Positions 40,292 to 50,452 of a DNA stretch of 64,000 nucleotides are shown here, one piece after another; the stretch's first letter is position 1; each line of letters begins with the position of its first letter. Both the position numbers and the translations under genes were made by a program. The notes beneath the pieces were generated by a model. The model worked only from the letters and a program-made list of their open reading frames with translations. It ran no database searches and was not told where the DNA came from. The stretch covers positions 5,273,543 to 5,337,542 of the forward strand of contig JADWOT020000006.1 of NCBI GenBank assembly GCA_036345935.2, read 5' to 3'. This stretch comes from Taenia hydatigena. Taxonomy: Eukaryota; Platyhelminthes; Cestoda; Cyclophyllidea; Taeniidae.

Positions 40292-40908
40292 ATTTGCGTG
40301 CGTCAATTTTAGACGGGGCGCTTGAATATCTTCGCAAATCGAGCCCTTACACTAAGATAGCTGTCCAAACTAAAACAAAATTCACTATAAGACATTTTGG
40401 GTTAAGAAAAAGGTATCTGTCTGTTATATACATACATTCCTACAAAACTGACCTATTTTCGCAATGCGCACATGGGCACAAAATTCATTACTAATGGATG
40501 TTATATATGAGTAATAATTTAAAGAAGTTTCAGAAACCAATTCCTTAAATATTTGCGGCATAATGCATGCTTCTGATAAGTAAGGAGTTTGGTATAAAAA
40601 GATTCAGTTTACCACAAAATTTTAGCGTACGCTTTGATGGCCCAAGTCTTATTTCTGCTTCCCCTCTTCATACATAAGTATCTTCAAAGGCTATATAATG
40701 CTCTATCTTCGCAGTTGTATGTGCATCACGTCAAGCTTAAAACAAAAATATTCTTACCAAGAAAATTTGGACTGGTTATTACCGTAACAATATGCAAATT
40801 ACAGACAGCAGAAACACGTTAAGCGTGCACAGTAACTTATATACACATGAATTTGTTAGATTATAAATGTTTAGAATCAGTACTAAGGGGCGTTAGCTGT
40901 GAAATACT
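40292..40908. other. AT-rich spacer upstream of CCT4
   Basis: This contains the CCT4 promoter region and no supported gene. It runs up to the 5' LTR of the complete TRIM-like element. Confidence 0.5.
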
Positions 40909-41095
40909 TGAAATACTTTGTTTGTTTGAACTACCGGTTTCGGTGAGGGGCGCAGATAGGTGGCCACGTTACCCTAGCTGCGTAGGCTGGCCTCCAAGCT
41001 ATGCCGGCAGCTTATTTCCCTCTGCCCGTTGAATATATATATCTACTCTAGCATTCTGCCCTTATTTGCCTTCGAAAGAGCCTCGGGAGGATACA
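40909..41095 (+). repeat. 5' LTR of copy A
   Basis: Starts TGAAATACTTTG and ends CGGGAGGATACA. It aligns with the solo LTR at 874-1058 over its whole length. Confidence 0.75.
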
Positions 41096-41096
41096 T

Positions 41097-41108
41097 TGGT
41101 GGCGACGG
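41097..41108 (+). promoter_or_regulatory. Primer-binding site of copy A (tRNA-Leu type)
   Basis: TGGTGGCGACGG matches 10 of 12 bases of TGGTGGCAGCGG, the complement of the 3' end (CCGCTGCCACCA) of a common eukaryotic leucine tRNA. The majority base across copies A-D restores the full match at nearly every position. Confidence 0.6.
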
Positions 41109-41603
41109 AAAGCGGACCCGACTCTATATGGTTTCTATCCCGATCTCTACCGCCTGTGGCATGTTGCAGCGGTGCGAAGGAAGTGCATGTGCTACGGATG
41201 GGCCACGAACGACGCCCACCTCCGGCATCTACCACATCTCCGTGTTCTACAAGAAAGCTATTAACAGCTAAAGCGACACTAGCCATGGACCACCCGGAAA
41301 GTTTCGTTCCGAAGATTACCCCTAATATACTTGCCTAAGGAGATCGGCGTGCTAACGTCTCCCTACGGACATACTGATGGTCGGCAGAACCACTTATTCT
41401 GAACTTCTGTTCCTAAGCCAAATGAAACTCGAGGTGCAATGCACTGCCAAGAGGGATGACTGACGTTGGTGTGAAGCATCGCCCCAGTTGCGTCGAATGT
41501 CGGCGACTGGCAGGGTTAGCTTATGGGTGCTTCTTGCAGCACTGACCACGTTGTGATGGCTGACGCGGTAGGTGTACCAAGGGGCGCGTCGGGGACGACG
41601 CTC

Positions 41604-41618
41604 GAAGGGGGAGAGGGG
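41604..41618 (+). promoter_or_regulatory. Polypurine tract of copy A
   Basis: Fifteen purines (GAAGGGGGAGAGGGG) ending three bases before the right LTR. This is the plus-strand priming site expected of an LTR element. Confidence 0.65.
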
Positions 41619-41621
41619 CAA

Positions 41622-41807
41622 CGTAATACTTTGTTTGTTTGGACTATCGGTTTTGATCAGGGTGACACAGAGGCGGCCATATTGTCCTGGCTGCACAGGC
41701 TGGCCTTTGGGGCATGCCAACGGCTTATTTCCCTCTGCCTGCCTACCTCAGTCCTCGATACATACCTTGTTATTCGTGCTTCATTAGGCGAGTCTGCAGC
41801 TGCTGCA
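41622..41807 (+). repeat. 3' LTR of copy A
   Basis: Direct repeat of the 5' LTR, best conserved over its first 120 bases and more diverged toward its 3' end. Confidence 0.7.
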
Positions 41808-42154
41808 TTTCTCACTCCATCCAAGTGCTACGAATACGAATACGATCCCATGCGCCCAAACGTTTAAACCCTTATCATAAACACCCAGACTGGGAGTCTT
41901 TAAACTGGTGATAAACACTGAAATTACCTAGGCCAAAAGCATACTAAACTACGGCGTCGTAGGATACCCTAGCACCGGATAACGGAAACAGCTTCCGAGC
42001 AGAAAACACCCCACAGCCATCGATGGTGATAGGAGGTAGCTTTCTGAGGTTGAGGACATGGATGCAGTGGGAAACTCAACAATTTTCACTACAGAGAAAA
42101 GGAAGAGAGCAAAGTGTTAAAAATGCAGAAAAAAAGTACATACAGAAAATCGGA

Positions 42155-44593
42155 CTAGAGTTGTTCAAAGAAGCTATCAAAGCCTTGTCCAATTTCCCAT
42201 ATGGACAGTCCGACCCCAAGCTCTTCTGCCACCGCAACTCGCCTTGCAATGGAATATGCAGTGGGGAAGAAAAGAGAATGCTTTGTTTGGCCATCATCCC
42301 TGTTGAATAAAGAAAACACGTCAGTCTAAAAACAGAGGCAAATAGTGACTAGGGTCATCATAGAAGTCTACGTTTACAAGTTACACTGAAGCCGGGTTTG
42401 GATCCACTAAGGTCGAGACAGCACTTTAGCAAAGGTAATTACCACGTTCCAACACACTTAACTTCTCAACCCTCTTACTTGAGCTCTGAATTGGAAATGT
42501 GCCACGGAGAATTCTCTGTGACAGATAGTTAGTTGACCCAAATCGTGAACCGCAAAAGGATTGATTGGGTTTAAAGCGATACAACTGCTGCAGGTTGTTC
42601 TTGACGCTGCAATAATCACTTTTGTCTAATTTGTAAAAGTTACAACTTAAAGAAACATTTTGCGAGCTATGACAGCCGACTTCTCTCTTGTATCAAATGC
42701 TTTAAGAACGAGCGAGGAAGGCTCGTATTCAGAGAACTAGACGTCCAAACAGTAACAGCAATAACTTACGCGTACTCCAGGGAGTGTTCCGCACTTTCTT
42801 CATGCCATTTGAAAACAGGGGAGTACTTTTTCGCCACTTCCACCACACTAAGAAAATGCAGATAGGAACTACAGGAAAAAATGTAAGCTCACTCATGACT
42901 CAGGACAGCCTTGCCTTGCCTCTTGTCAGGCACATAGTCATAGCCATAGAAATTGACACCGAGGAGGATTTTGGCTCGTTTTGTAGCTTGACTTTTATCA
43001 TCCTTTTCATCTGGGACAAGGTTTTTGACGCACTGAATTGCCCACTGTAAGGGGGCATTCTCACCAGGCCTGATTTTTTACGGGGAAATTAATCAAAAGC
43101 TTACGCATAAGGGTTGGAGTAGTCATAGGTCATTAGACTGAAAAAGTCGATATGGTTCACCAGCATATCAAAGTGAGCTTTTCCAAATCTTCCCTCGAAA
43201 TTTCCTTTATAGATAGACGGCGGAATGGGAAGAATAAGGATCTTCCCATCTTTGTGGAGACCCTTGGAAAGTTCAATCAAGAAGTCAATCAAAGCACTAG
43301 TTTAGAAGTAAGAAACATGAAATCGTGCACAAACTTCTGCGATGTTCCAAAGTGTTGCATCCATACTTCCAGCGTGAGCCCATCGACCCCATTAGTCTTC
43401 AAAAAAAAAAACAGCATTGTCGTTAAACCATACTCAAGAGATGTAACGCAGTAACGATTAAATGGTGAGCAGAAGCTATGGGCCGGGACAAACAATAGAC
43501 TAAATAGCCCTGTCCCATGGCTGCGCCTACAGACGACTTCTTCCCCACTCCTATAGCAAATATTCTGTAAGGGCATGGTTTAGTGCGACTTCGAGAAAAA
43601 CAACGAAAAAGGACAAGCTCTGGATGAAACTATAGTTTTAAGCTGAACCTACTGGTAACAAACTTCATCAACAAGATTAAAAGTAGGCGAAATTTGATGT
43701 CGAAGAAGGATAGCGGAGTTGCGAAAGCTTAGCCAAAAGTGCGAGCAATAGCGCCAGAAACCATCCTGAATGCACAAATAGGCAAATACATACTGCAGAG
43801 CTAATATGGCAAGATTAAAACCTGCTAATTTTAAGGGAAAATAAATATAGATTTACAAGCTCTTCCTCTCGTACCGTATACACCCAGTCAACTCATACCA
43901 AATTCTTCACGAAATTAAAAATACCTTTGAAACTAATAACTACAGTAAAAAAGATGGACGGATTGGGATTTTAAGCATTCTATAAAACTGTAAACTATGG
44001 CGCACACGAAACAATATGATTGTGAATAAAAGTAACTTACTTTGGCAAGCATACGAAGAGCTCTGATACAATCAACCCTGTTTTTACTATTAGATAACAT
44101 AAGTTGATAATCACCAGCATCCCAATCCTCGAAAATGACTCTTGGCACAAATCTGACATCCTTCTTAACAGATTTAACTCTTTCCATCCACTTTTGATCG
44201 AAATTGTGATGACCAATGACCTCATATCCAACAGGTTTCAGCTGGAACCAAACAGGAGCAATTATGGTGAACTTGTTTGCAAAGAGCTCTGCCTTCTCAT
44301 AACCTTTCGAGTTCCACTTAGTTTAAAGAAGGGTGAGAAAATAATGACATACTGGTGTTATGTAGGCAAGGACATCGTGACCCGACGTCTTGACGATCTG
44401 CTCGTACGTGTTAACATAATTGTAGGAATGCAGAAAATTATCTAAGTCAATGTCTTTACCAATTATAGGTTTTTCCTATGTATCAAGGAAAGGAACTTAA
44501 TAGCTTTACTTCAGTCCCTTCATCTGAATTAAAGCCAGACACTGATATGAGCGAAAAGGACTCGACGAGAAGCAGCACGAGACCCAACCGCAT
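42155..44593 (-). CDS. CHID1: CHID1/SI-CLP-like secreted GH18-fold protein, multi-exon
   Basis: Chitinase-domain-containing protein 1 homologue, a secreted or lysosomal GH18-fold carbohydrate-binding protein. Exon 1 (44593-44510) encodes a signal peptide, MRLGLVLLLVESFSLISVSG. Then come GKDIDLDNFLHSYNYVNTY and HDVLAYITP (about 44.4 kb), WNSKGYEKAELFANKFTII and APVWFQLK (about 44.3 kb), VRFVPRVIFEDWDAGDYQLM (about 44.1 kb), NGVDGLTLEVWMQHFG (about 43.37 kb), ILILPIPPSIYKG and DFFSLMTYDYS (about 43.2 kb), KILLGVNFYGYDYV (about 42.95 kb), an exon near 42.8 kb, and LGVGLSIWEIGQGFDSFF before the TAG at 42157-42155. The beta-4 segment reads DGLTLEVW where active chitinases have DGxDxDWE, so the catalytic Glu is replaced, as in vertebrate CHID1. 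It is predicted to bind rather than cleave glycans. Confidence 0.9.
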
Positions 44594-45309
44594 GACCGCT
44601 CGCAGCAAGTGCAGAGACAACCCAGGTTACTGCGGCTAGGTTGCCAAATGTGGGCTTGCAAGCGATATTTAGAAAGCTGACCAATCAACAGCATGTAATA
44701 GCTCTTGCATCAAAACCAAACAGCGATTTTGGGCTGCATGATCTGAAAATATGCCGAAAGCTAAGCTACGGGTTGATAAAAGAAAGTCTATGTAGCATGA
44801 TTTTAAGCCTTACAAAAGGTAATGATTAGTACTAGGCATTTAAACAAGATATTGATTGCGGGGAAAGACCGTCTACAAAACTAACTATAGGCTCTGGAAC
44901 ATAAAATTTTGGACTATGGGAGCTAAAAAAGTAACACACGTTTACACAATCACTAAAAATTGCGGTACAAAATTAAGCTAGCACCCCTTTCAAACGTAGG
45001 AATCAGCTTTAGATTTCCCATACATAGGTTCTCTTAATCTAGCTAAGCACTGATTTATACAAAATACAGTTAGAACACTTTCTTTAGCATTACAACCTTT
45101 GATTTATTTTTTATATTACTGGAACAATTTAATGTAATTCAATTTGCCTGACGTAAATTCTTTTATTTAGAACCACTTTGTTTTGATCCTTGTTGAGGTT
45201 AGTGAACACATTTTTCAAATGAATGGATTAATTTTTTTCTTGTTGTTCTACTGTGCTCGTTCTTACATGGAGTTTTCACAGTTCTTTATTACTCCCTACT
45301 TTTGTTTAG
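44594..45309. promoter_or_regulatory. Divergent promoter region (CHID1 / YAE1-like)
   Basis: 716 bp between head-to-head starts. The YAE1 side ends in a T-rich acceptor-like tract, TTTTGTTTAG, immediately before the ATG. This suggests an unseen upstream exon or a trans-spliced leader. Confidence 0.45.
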
Positions 45310-45804
45310 ATGGGCGAGGCGCCTTCTCAACGTATTAAAGGTCTATCGCGCCCTAACGTTTCGTGTTCGTGGATGGACGACGTTTTTGATCTGTCGGGAA
45401 CAGATAAGGAGGCAGAAATTGAGGTGGCGAATCAGGAATGGCTGAAGCGGATGCAGGACGTTGCGACTTGTGGGGAACGTGAAGCTATAAGCGATGCTTT
45501 TGATTCTCGTTCTAGTGATGTCTTCGATAGGGGCCTAGATGTCGGCTTCGAAGCTGTCAGAGATTTGGCAGTTCTTAAAGGGCGTTTACTTTGTTGTAAA
45601 TCATTGCAAAATACGGACGAATCTTTGGTAGATCAACTCTTGACCGATTTAGATTCGGTAATGAGTGAAGTTATTCAGACGTTCGTGTCGAGTAGAGATC
45701 GTCCTGCTGTCGGTGAAGTAGTGTTGCCCCGTGATCTTTCGGATAAAGTAGCAAATGTTAAAGAACAGGTTAGTAAGTTGTTGGTCGTGCGTAAACAGCA
45801 ATAA
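45310..45804 (+). CDS. YAE1: YAE1 domain-containing protein homologue
   Basis: A 164-codon uninterrupted frame. Residues about 20-95 resemble the N-terminal half of YAE1D1: an acidic DDVFDLSGTDKEAE lead, EWLKRMQDVAT, then FDRGLDVGFEAVRDLAVLKGRL. This keeps part of the G-x3-G repeat with F-x-x-G-x-x-x-G and the closing KGRL. YAE1 with LTO1 forms an adaptor that recruits the cytosolic Fe-S targeting complex to the ABC protein ABCE1/Rli1. The early deca-GX3 glycines are largely lost (REAISDAFDSRSSDVF), so the call rests on overall pattern. The ATG sits directly after a splice-acceptor AG. Confidence 0.65.
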   Translation: MGEAPSQRIKGLSRPNVSCSWMDDVFDLSGTDKEAEIEVANQEWLKRMQDVATCGEREAISDAFDSRSSDVFDRGLDVGFEAVRDLAVLKGRLLCCKSLQNTDESLVDQLLTDLDSVMSEVIQTFVSSRDRPAVGEVVLPRDLSDKVANVKEQVSKLLVVRKQQ

Positions 45805-48800
45805 TCCTTATTCTTTCCCACATGGATCTCCCACTGTACATCTTTTCGTTATTCGATGAAATAAGCAAAAGTAATGGGAACTTTGTGGGGTGTGGTTTTG
45901 CTTTCTTTCGGTATGCTAGACCTTTAGGCATGATATTTCGCTGGTTTCTCTGCTGATGGGTAAGCTTTCTTGACGGGAGTACCTACGCCGATGGTTGTTG
46001 CGAGTGGGGTCGCTACTTTCTGGACTTTTTGGTTGCGACTTTCTGGTGTCGACTATGAGGAGTGATCCATGCTACATAGTGGGTGGGAGCGAGGAATTGG
46101 TGTGCCTAACTAGTTCCTTCAAGGTTCTGAGAATCGTTATTGCTCCAATGAGTTAGTGTTCCCTTCCAAGCACGTCAAATGATTGGTGATGCGTTTTGTT
46201 GTAGTGTAACAGCCTGCGTCGGTAGGTGATGTATCAACGGTAAAGTATTGAAGTTATGCAGTATTAGAGCCTCGCCGGTGTGCGAAGGGCTGGGCCAGCT
46301 GTTAGTAGACGAAAGATGCCCTGTCTGGTGTTTTGGCTGGGTTATTTCTTCCAGATTTTGAACTGCGCTGTCCAGTTTATAACATTTGACATTTTGGTCT
46401 GGGCCTTGCGAAGTGGTGACTTTGATCTGTGAGTTCTTAACCAAATGGGGAGTTGTCTGTGTCAGCAATCATGAGTAATGCTGGCTGGGAGCGTTTTTAT
46501 TGCAAATCAAAATAGTAGCCATTACAACTTGCTTAATTTCAATTATGTCATACGAAGATATATAAAACATGAACAAATGTAAAGCTCGGTGAGGGATCTG
46601 AGTCTCTCCAAGACTTCACGATCCCAACACCGTACAAGATGGGTGGGAGGCTGTAGGCACGGGCAAAAGCTCATCATTACGGTGTTAGCAGTGCAGCGGT
46701 CCAACGTTTGTCTTATCTCCAATGTAACCGGTCAAGTTCCTCAGTCTTCGCATTTTATTTCCCTATTTTGGCGACATGATAAAAGGGCCATGTCTATTTT
46801 CAGCGCTTTTACACCATAGTAATACCTCACCTCCGCTGTTTTGACTTATTATGCCGTTAAAGGAGACTGCGCATTACACCGTGAACCACGGATGCCGAGG
46901 AGCGCCGAGTAGCTGACTATTCATTTGAAGAGATGCTAGTTCACCACATAGCTCCCTCCTTTTTGACGTCGTCATTGCGCTTCCTGTGTTCAAAAGTCTG
47001 CTTTGGTTGCAACAAGTCGTCTTGTGAATTGATTTGATTTATGCGATAGGATGAAATTCCCATTGTAGAAGATGCTGCAAGTCCTGGATATCAAGTCATT
47101 GTGGAGCGAACAACATTGGGAACGATTTTTGTCGTGATAGTACTGCAAGTTGGATCAGTTTCAGCGGCAAGAATGTTCTGTACGTCAACCTCTGTTTTAA
47201 AGTAACGTAGAGCGAAGGGGTGCTGTTTCCTATCTCATGACATAGACAACTGCGCTCAGGCACGTACAGTAGAACTCTCTATAAGGTTGGTTAAATTTAT
47301 TCAACACTCCTGCTGTGAGTTTCACTTGGTGTAGCCACCCAGTAGATGTCTTCGAGTTTTGATGCCTAGGGTTGGTACGCATACAGCTCCCACAAAAATG
47401 GCGCCCGGAGCTTTCTCTGAAGGGCAAGGCGGTGTACAAGGATGGTTTGTTATCCGGGTCTGAAAGGGCTGAGAGTTTACCAGGGTGGCCAAGCAAATAA
47501 ATGCCACCCTGGCGGTGAAGGAAGCCACAAAGACAGGAGAGTTTAAATGGTAGATTGCGCATTTGAACAAATGTTAGTTATTAAGGCAACATTAGTTTTC
47601 CTCATGATACTATAGCCTGGTTTGATGCAACAGAGATCTCATCAAATGCTCCACTTAGGGTCAATTGAGATAAGTTTTTATTTGCCGATGCAATGGTCTG
47701 GTGCTGTAAGGCAGATTAATTTGGCTCAAAAAGAAGCGTATTTTTTGATTAATTTCACTTGCATTAAAAGCGTTGACGACCACCTACAAGACCAGTGAAT
47801 GACCTCAAAGCGCTGTCACGACTAGACATAGTGACCGATTGAACGATTGAGGCTATTCGTCGAGACAAAAAAAAACACAAAATACACTGAATTTTCATTT
47901 TTCATACATGGAGGCTAAAAAGATTACTACTCTACATTAACTAGAAGGCGCCAACAATGGAGCGAGCAAAGCGCCCTGTAAAGAAGGCGGGCCTCAAACA
48001 CCCAGGCTTCGCTTAATTCAGCCTATAGATCGGCTTGCTACGTGAAACGGGTTAATAAAATGTCTTTTTTTAAAAACTCCATTGACATGAAATATTAATG
48101 CTTCCTCGAGCGCACGGTTACATGCCTCGTGGTTTCTTGCTCGAGAAAAATCACATTTTGAGGGTTATAAAACGCCAGTGGAATGAATCTACTGATGCAG
48201 TGTTATTTAATAGACAAGACAGAAATTCGACAAGTAGAGCATTAAAAAGGTGCAATCAAATTTGTTACGCATCGTCTTAGGGTGATGTTGGACCTACATT
48301 TTCAATACCTTTCTCAGAGCAATAGTAATTTAAGTAAGACATTCCTCTAGTAACAATAACATCGGCTCCGATTTTGCTCCGGCCTACCAATTACATTTCA
48401 TCCATTCCATAGCCTCCGGCGCTGACATTCCCCTCCTCCAGCTAACCATGGGATAACTAGAGCAGCTATACGGATCACAGTCTTTCTGTACATTTGTCAT
48501 ATTCTGCCGACCAGGCCAGTGGGCGGTTCTACAGTAGGACTGTGTTATCCACCTTAATCTTATCGAGCTCTGGACTAGACTGCGATACACATGCCGTTAT
48601 TCGCTGACACACGTAAGCGACGCACGTCCACCCAATGGGCAGCAGGGTGGTGCAGACTAACGGCGACACAACACGGTCCCAGTCTTCCCTAATTTATAGC
48701 ACTTGACTGATCTTGGGGTTTTAGTGATCATTAATGCATCAACGTGCATTTGTAAGCGATGCCAACCAATCAGGAGGGAAATTGGAGAAAATTGGAACAG

Positions 48801-49587
48801 AACCACTTCTCTAAATTGCAGGCGTACCAACTGGGCCGTGGGATTAACCTCCACGAAAGTCATCCTTTTGCCTTCACAGCAAGGTGTTTCGACAAAATAG
48901 CCTATAAAAGTCAAAGGCATTCCTCCATTTATTCTTATTCGGATGTGTAAAAATGTCTATTCATTGCAACACCATTTTCGTATATGTGATTGGTCAATTG
49001 GACACGAAAATGATGGACCAAGTTGAAGCCTGGCATCACCCTCCTCCCTCAACTCTGCGTGTCAATTTTGTGTTGATGAGGCAAACTCGCAATCTGTCGT
49101 TAATTTTAAATTTGGCATGCCTTTTAAGAGGGAAAAATTTTTAACGCGACCGTAAAACTATGATGTCGCGTATTTCACCGGCTCCGTGAGCGACGCGATC
49201 GGGTCTGCCATAAAGTTATTGCTGAGTTGCGTGCGCACCCAATAAGTGGTGGATGCATTCTGCGTATTACGTTTTACCTTGTTAGTCGCCATTTTCATGA
49301 GGGCTAGCTAATGATAATTTCCAGCAGTTAGACTTTTCATTCACGTGAAGCATGCCCTTAAATCTATCAACCAGTTTGGGATTTTTGGAAGGAAAATTGT
49401 TTAAAGCTAGTTGCTTCTACTCTCCATGTGTGGCTCACCGACTTAAAACCTGTTTAAGTTAATTGACCCTTTCAAGGGTCATGAGGCACTACCTCCTTAG
49501 AGGTGCAACCAACATTTTACACAAAATCGGCTACAAGGATATCAATTGAGGTTTGGGTATACTAGTTAATGAACTACAAGATGGTAT
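45805..49587. other. 3.8-kb tract with no supported gene
   Basis: A 97-codon minus frame at 46175-46468 and minus frames at 47230-47570 and 48384-48920 are open but show no recognisable domain. The pair at 48.38-48.92 kb could be exons (a Cys-bearing hydrophobic segment plus a basic one), but the phases do not resolve. A stretch near 46.84-46.91 kb faintly resembles the TRIM internal region (GTGAACCAC block). Confidence 0.4.
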
Positions 49588-50452
49588 TGTAATACGCTTG
49601 CTGTTTATTTAACCCTCAGTTTCAGTTACGGACACCTGGTTGGCCATCGTGGCTTGGCCGGGTGGGTCAGCCTCAGGGCCACGCCAATAGCCCCTAGTAT
49701 CATGTCTTCTTTTGCCCTCAAGGAGCCAAATTAGTGGTAGCGGAAAGCGAATCCAATCTTAAAGGTCTTCCATACTGAATCCTACCGTCGGGGCGGAAGA
49801 AGTGCATATGCTACGAATGGGAGAATAGCAGACGACTCATAACAGTAGGGCTGGGAGTGGTGCCTACCTTCCACAGCTATCGCAATCTCATGCCCTATAA
49901 GAAAACTATTAGCAACGGAAGCGACACTGGCCGTGAACCACCTGGAAAAAATTCATTACGAAGTTTCTTTACAAAACTTGCATAGAGACGTCGAAATTAT
50001 GAGCATACGCGAGATCCTATTTTAAGGATCCGCTTTAGTCCCGTACTCTCTTGCATAAATCTGCTTTCTGGCTGACGATTCAACGTTTATTTGTGGACAC
50101 GCGTGATGGCCAGCAGAATTTCCTGTTCCTGAATCTAGTTCCCAGTCCGGGAGAAACTTCATATATTCAGTAGAATTGCTAAGAAGTATCAGTAACGCTG
50201 ACATCAAGTACCTCCTCAGTTGTATAGAAATTTGATGACTGGCACGGTTAGCTAGCGGGTGCTTTCCACCAGCACTGATGGCTGAGGTGGGAGGTTGACC
50301 AAGGGGAGCGTCGGAGACGTTGTTGAAAGGAATAGATAGGCTGTGCAATACCTGATTGTTTGTTTGACTCTCGGTTTCGGTTACGGTTACCGGGTTGGAC
50401 GCATTGCCTTCGCTGAGTGGACTTGACCCCGGGGAGGTCTCGGGACGACACA
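49588..50452 (+). mobile_element. TRIM-like LTR element (copy B), about 865 bp
   Basis: The left repeat begins TGTAATAC (49588) and ends near 49730. TAGTGGTAGCGG at 49732-49743 occupies the primer-binding position. The internal region aligns in order with copy A, for example the AAGTGCATATGCTACGAATGG and AGCGACACTGGCCGTGAACCACC regions. A purine tract (50325-50340) precedes the right repeat, 50344-50452, which starts TGCAATACC and ends CTCGGGACGACACA. The left LTR lacks its last bases and the right LTR has a central deletion. No exact target duplication is visible. Confidence 0.7.
49732..49743 (+). promoter_or_regulatory. Primer-binding site of copy B
   Basis: TAGTGGTAGCGG matches 10 of 12 bases of TGGTGGCAGCGG. 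It is followed by GAAAGCG, as in copy A. Confidence 0.55.

Larger units (their letters stand above)
40909..41807 (+). mobile_element. Complete TRIM-like LTR element (copy A), 899 bp
   Basis: Two direct repeats, 40909-41095 (187 bp) and 41622-41807 (186 bp), flank a 526-bp internal region. Both repeats share the AATACTTTGTTTGTTTG start, the CTTATTTCCCTCTGCC block and a C-A end. Two bases after the left repeat is a primer-binding site (41097-41108), and a polypurine tract (41604-41618) lies directly before the right one. The internal region encodes no gag, protease, reverse transcriptase or integrase, so the element is non-autonomous. Five flanking bases on each side do not match, so no target duplication is visible. 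Related copies lie at 16.3, 49.6 and 60.9 kb. Confidence 0.75.

Noticed and set aside
41394..41867. Frames of 108-114 codons inside the TRIM-like element
   Set aside because: They are not shared in frame by the other copies and resemble no gag, pol or other retroelement protein.
46175..46468. 97-codon minus-strand frame after YAE1
   Set aside because: Low-complexity Thr/Gln/His composition, no domain and no splice signals of note. It is probably chance.
48384..48920. Possible minus-strand exons with Cys-rich and hydrophobic segments
   Set aside because: Acceptor-like sites exist but no phase-consistent chain or start could be built, and no family is recognised.
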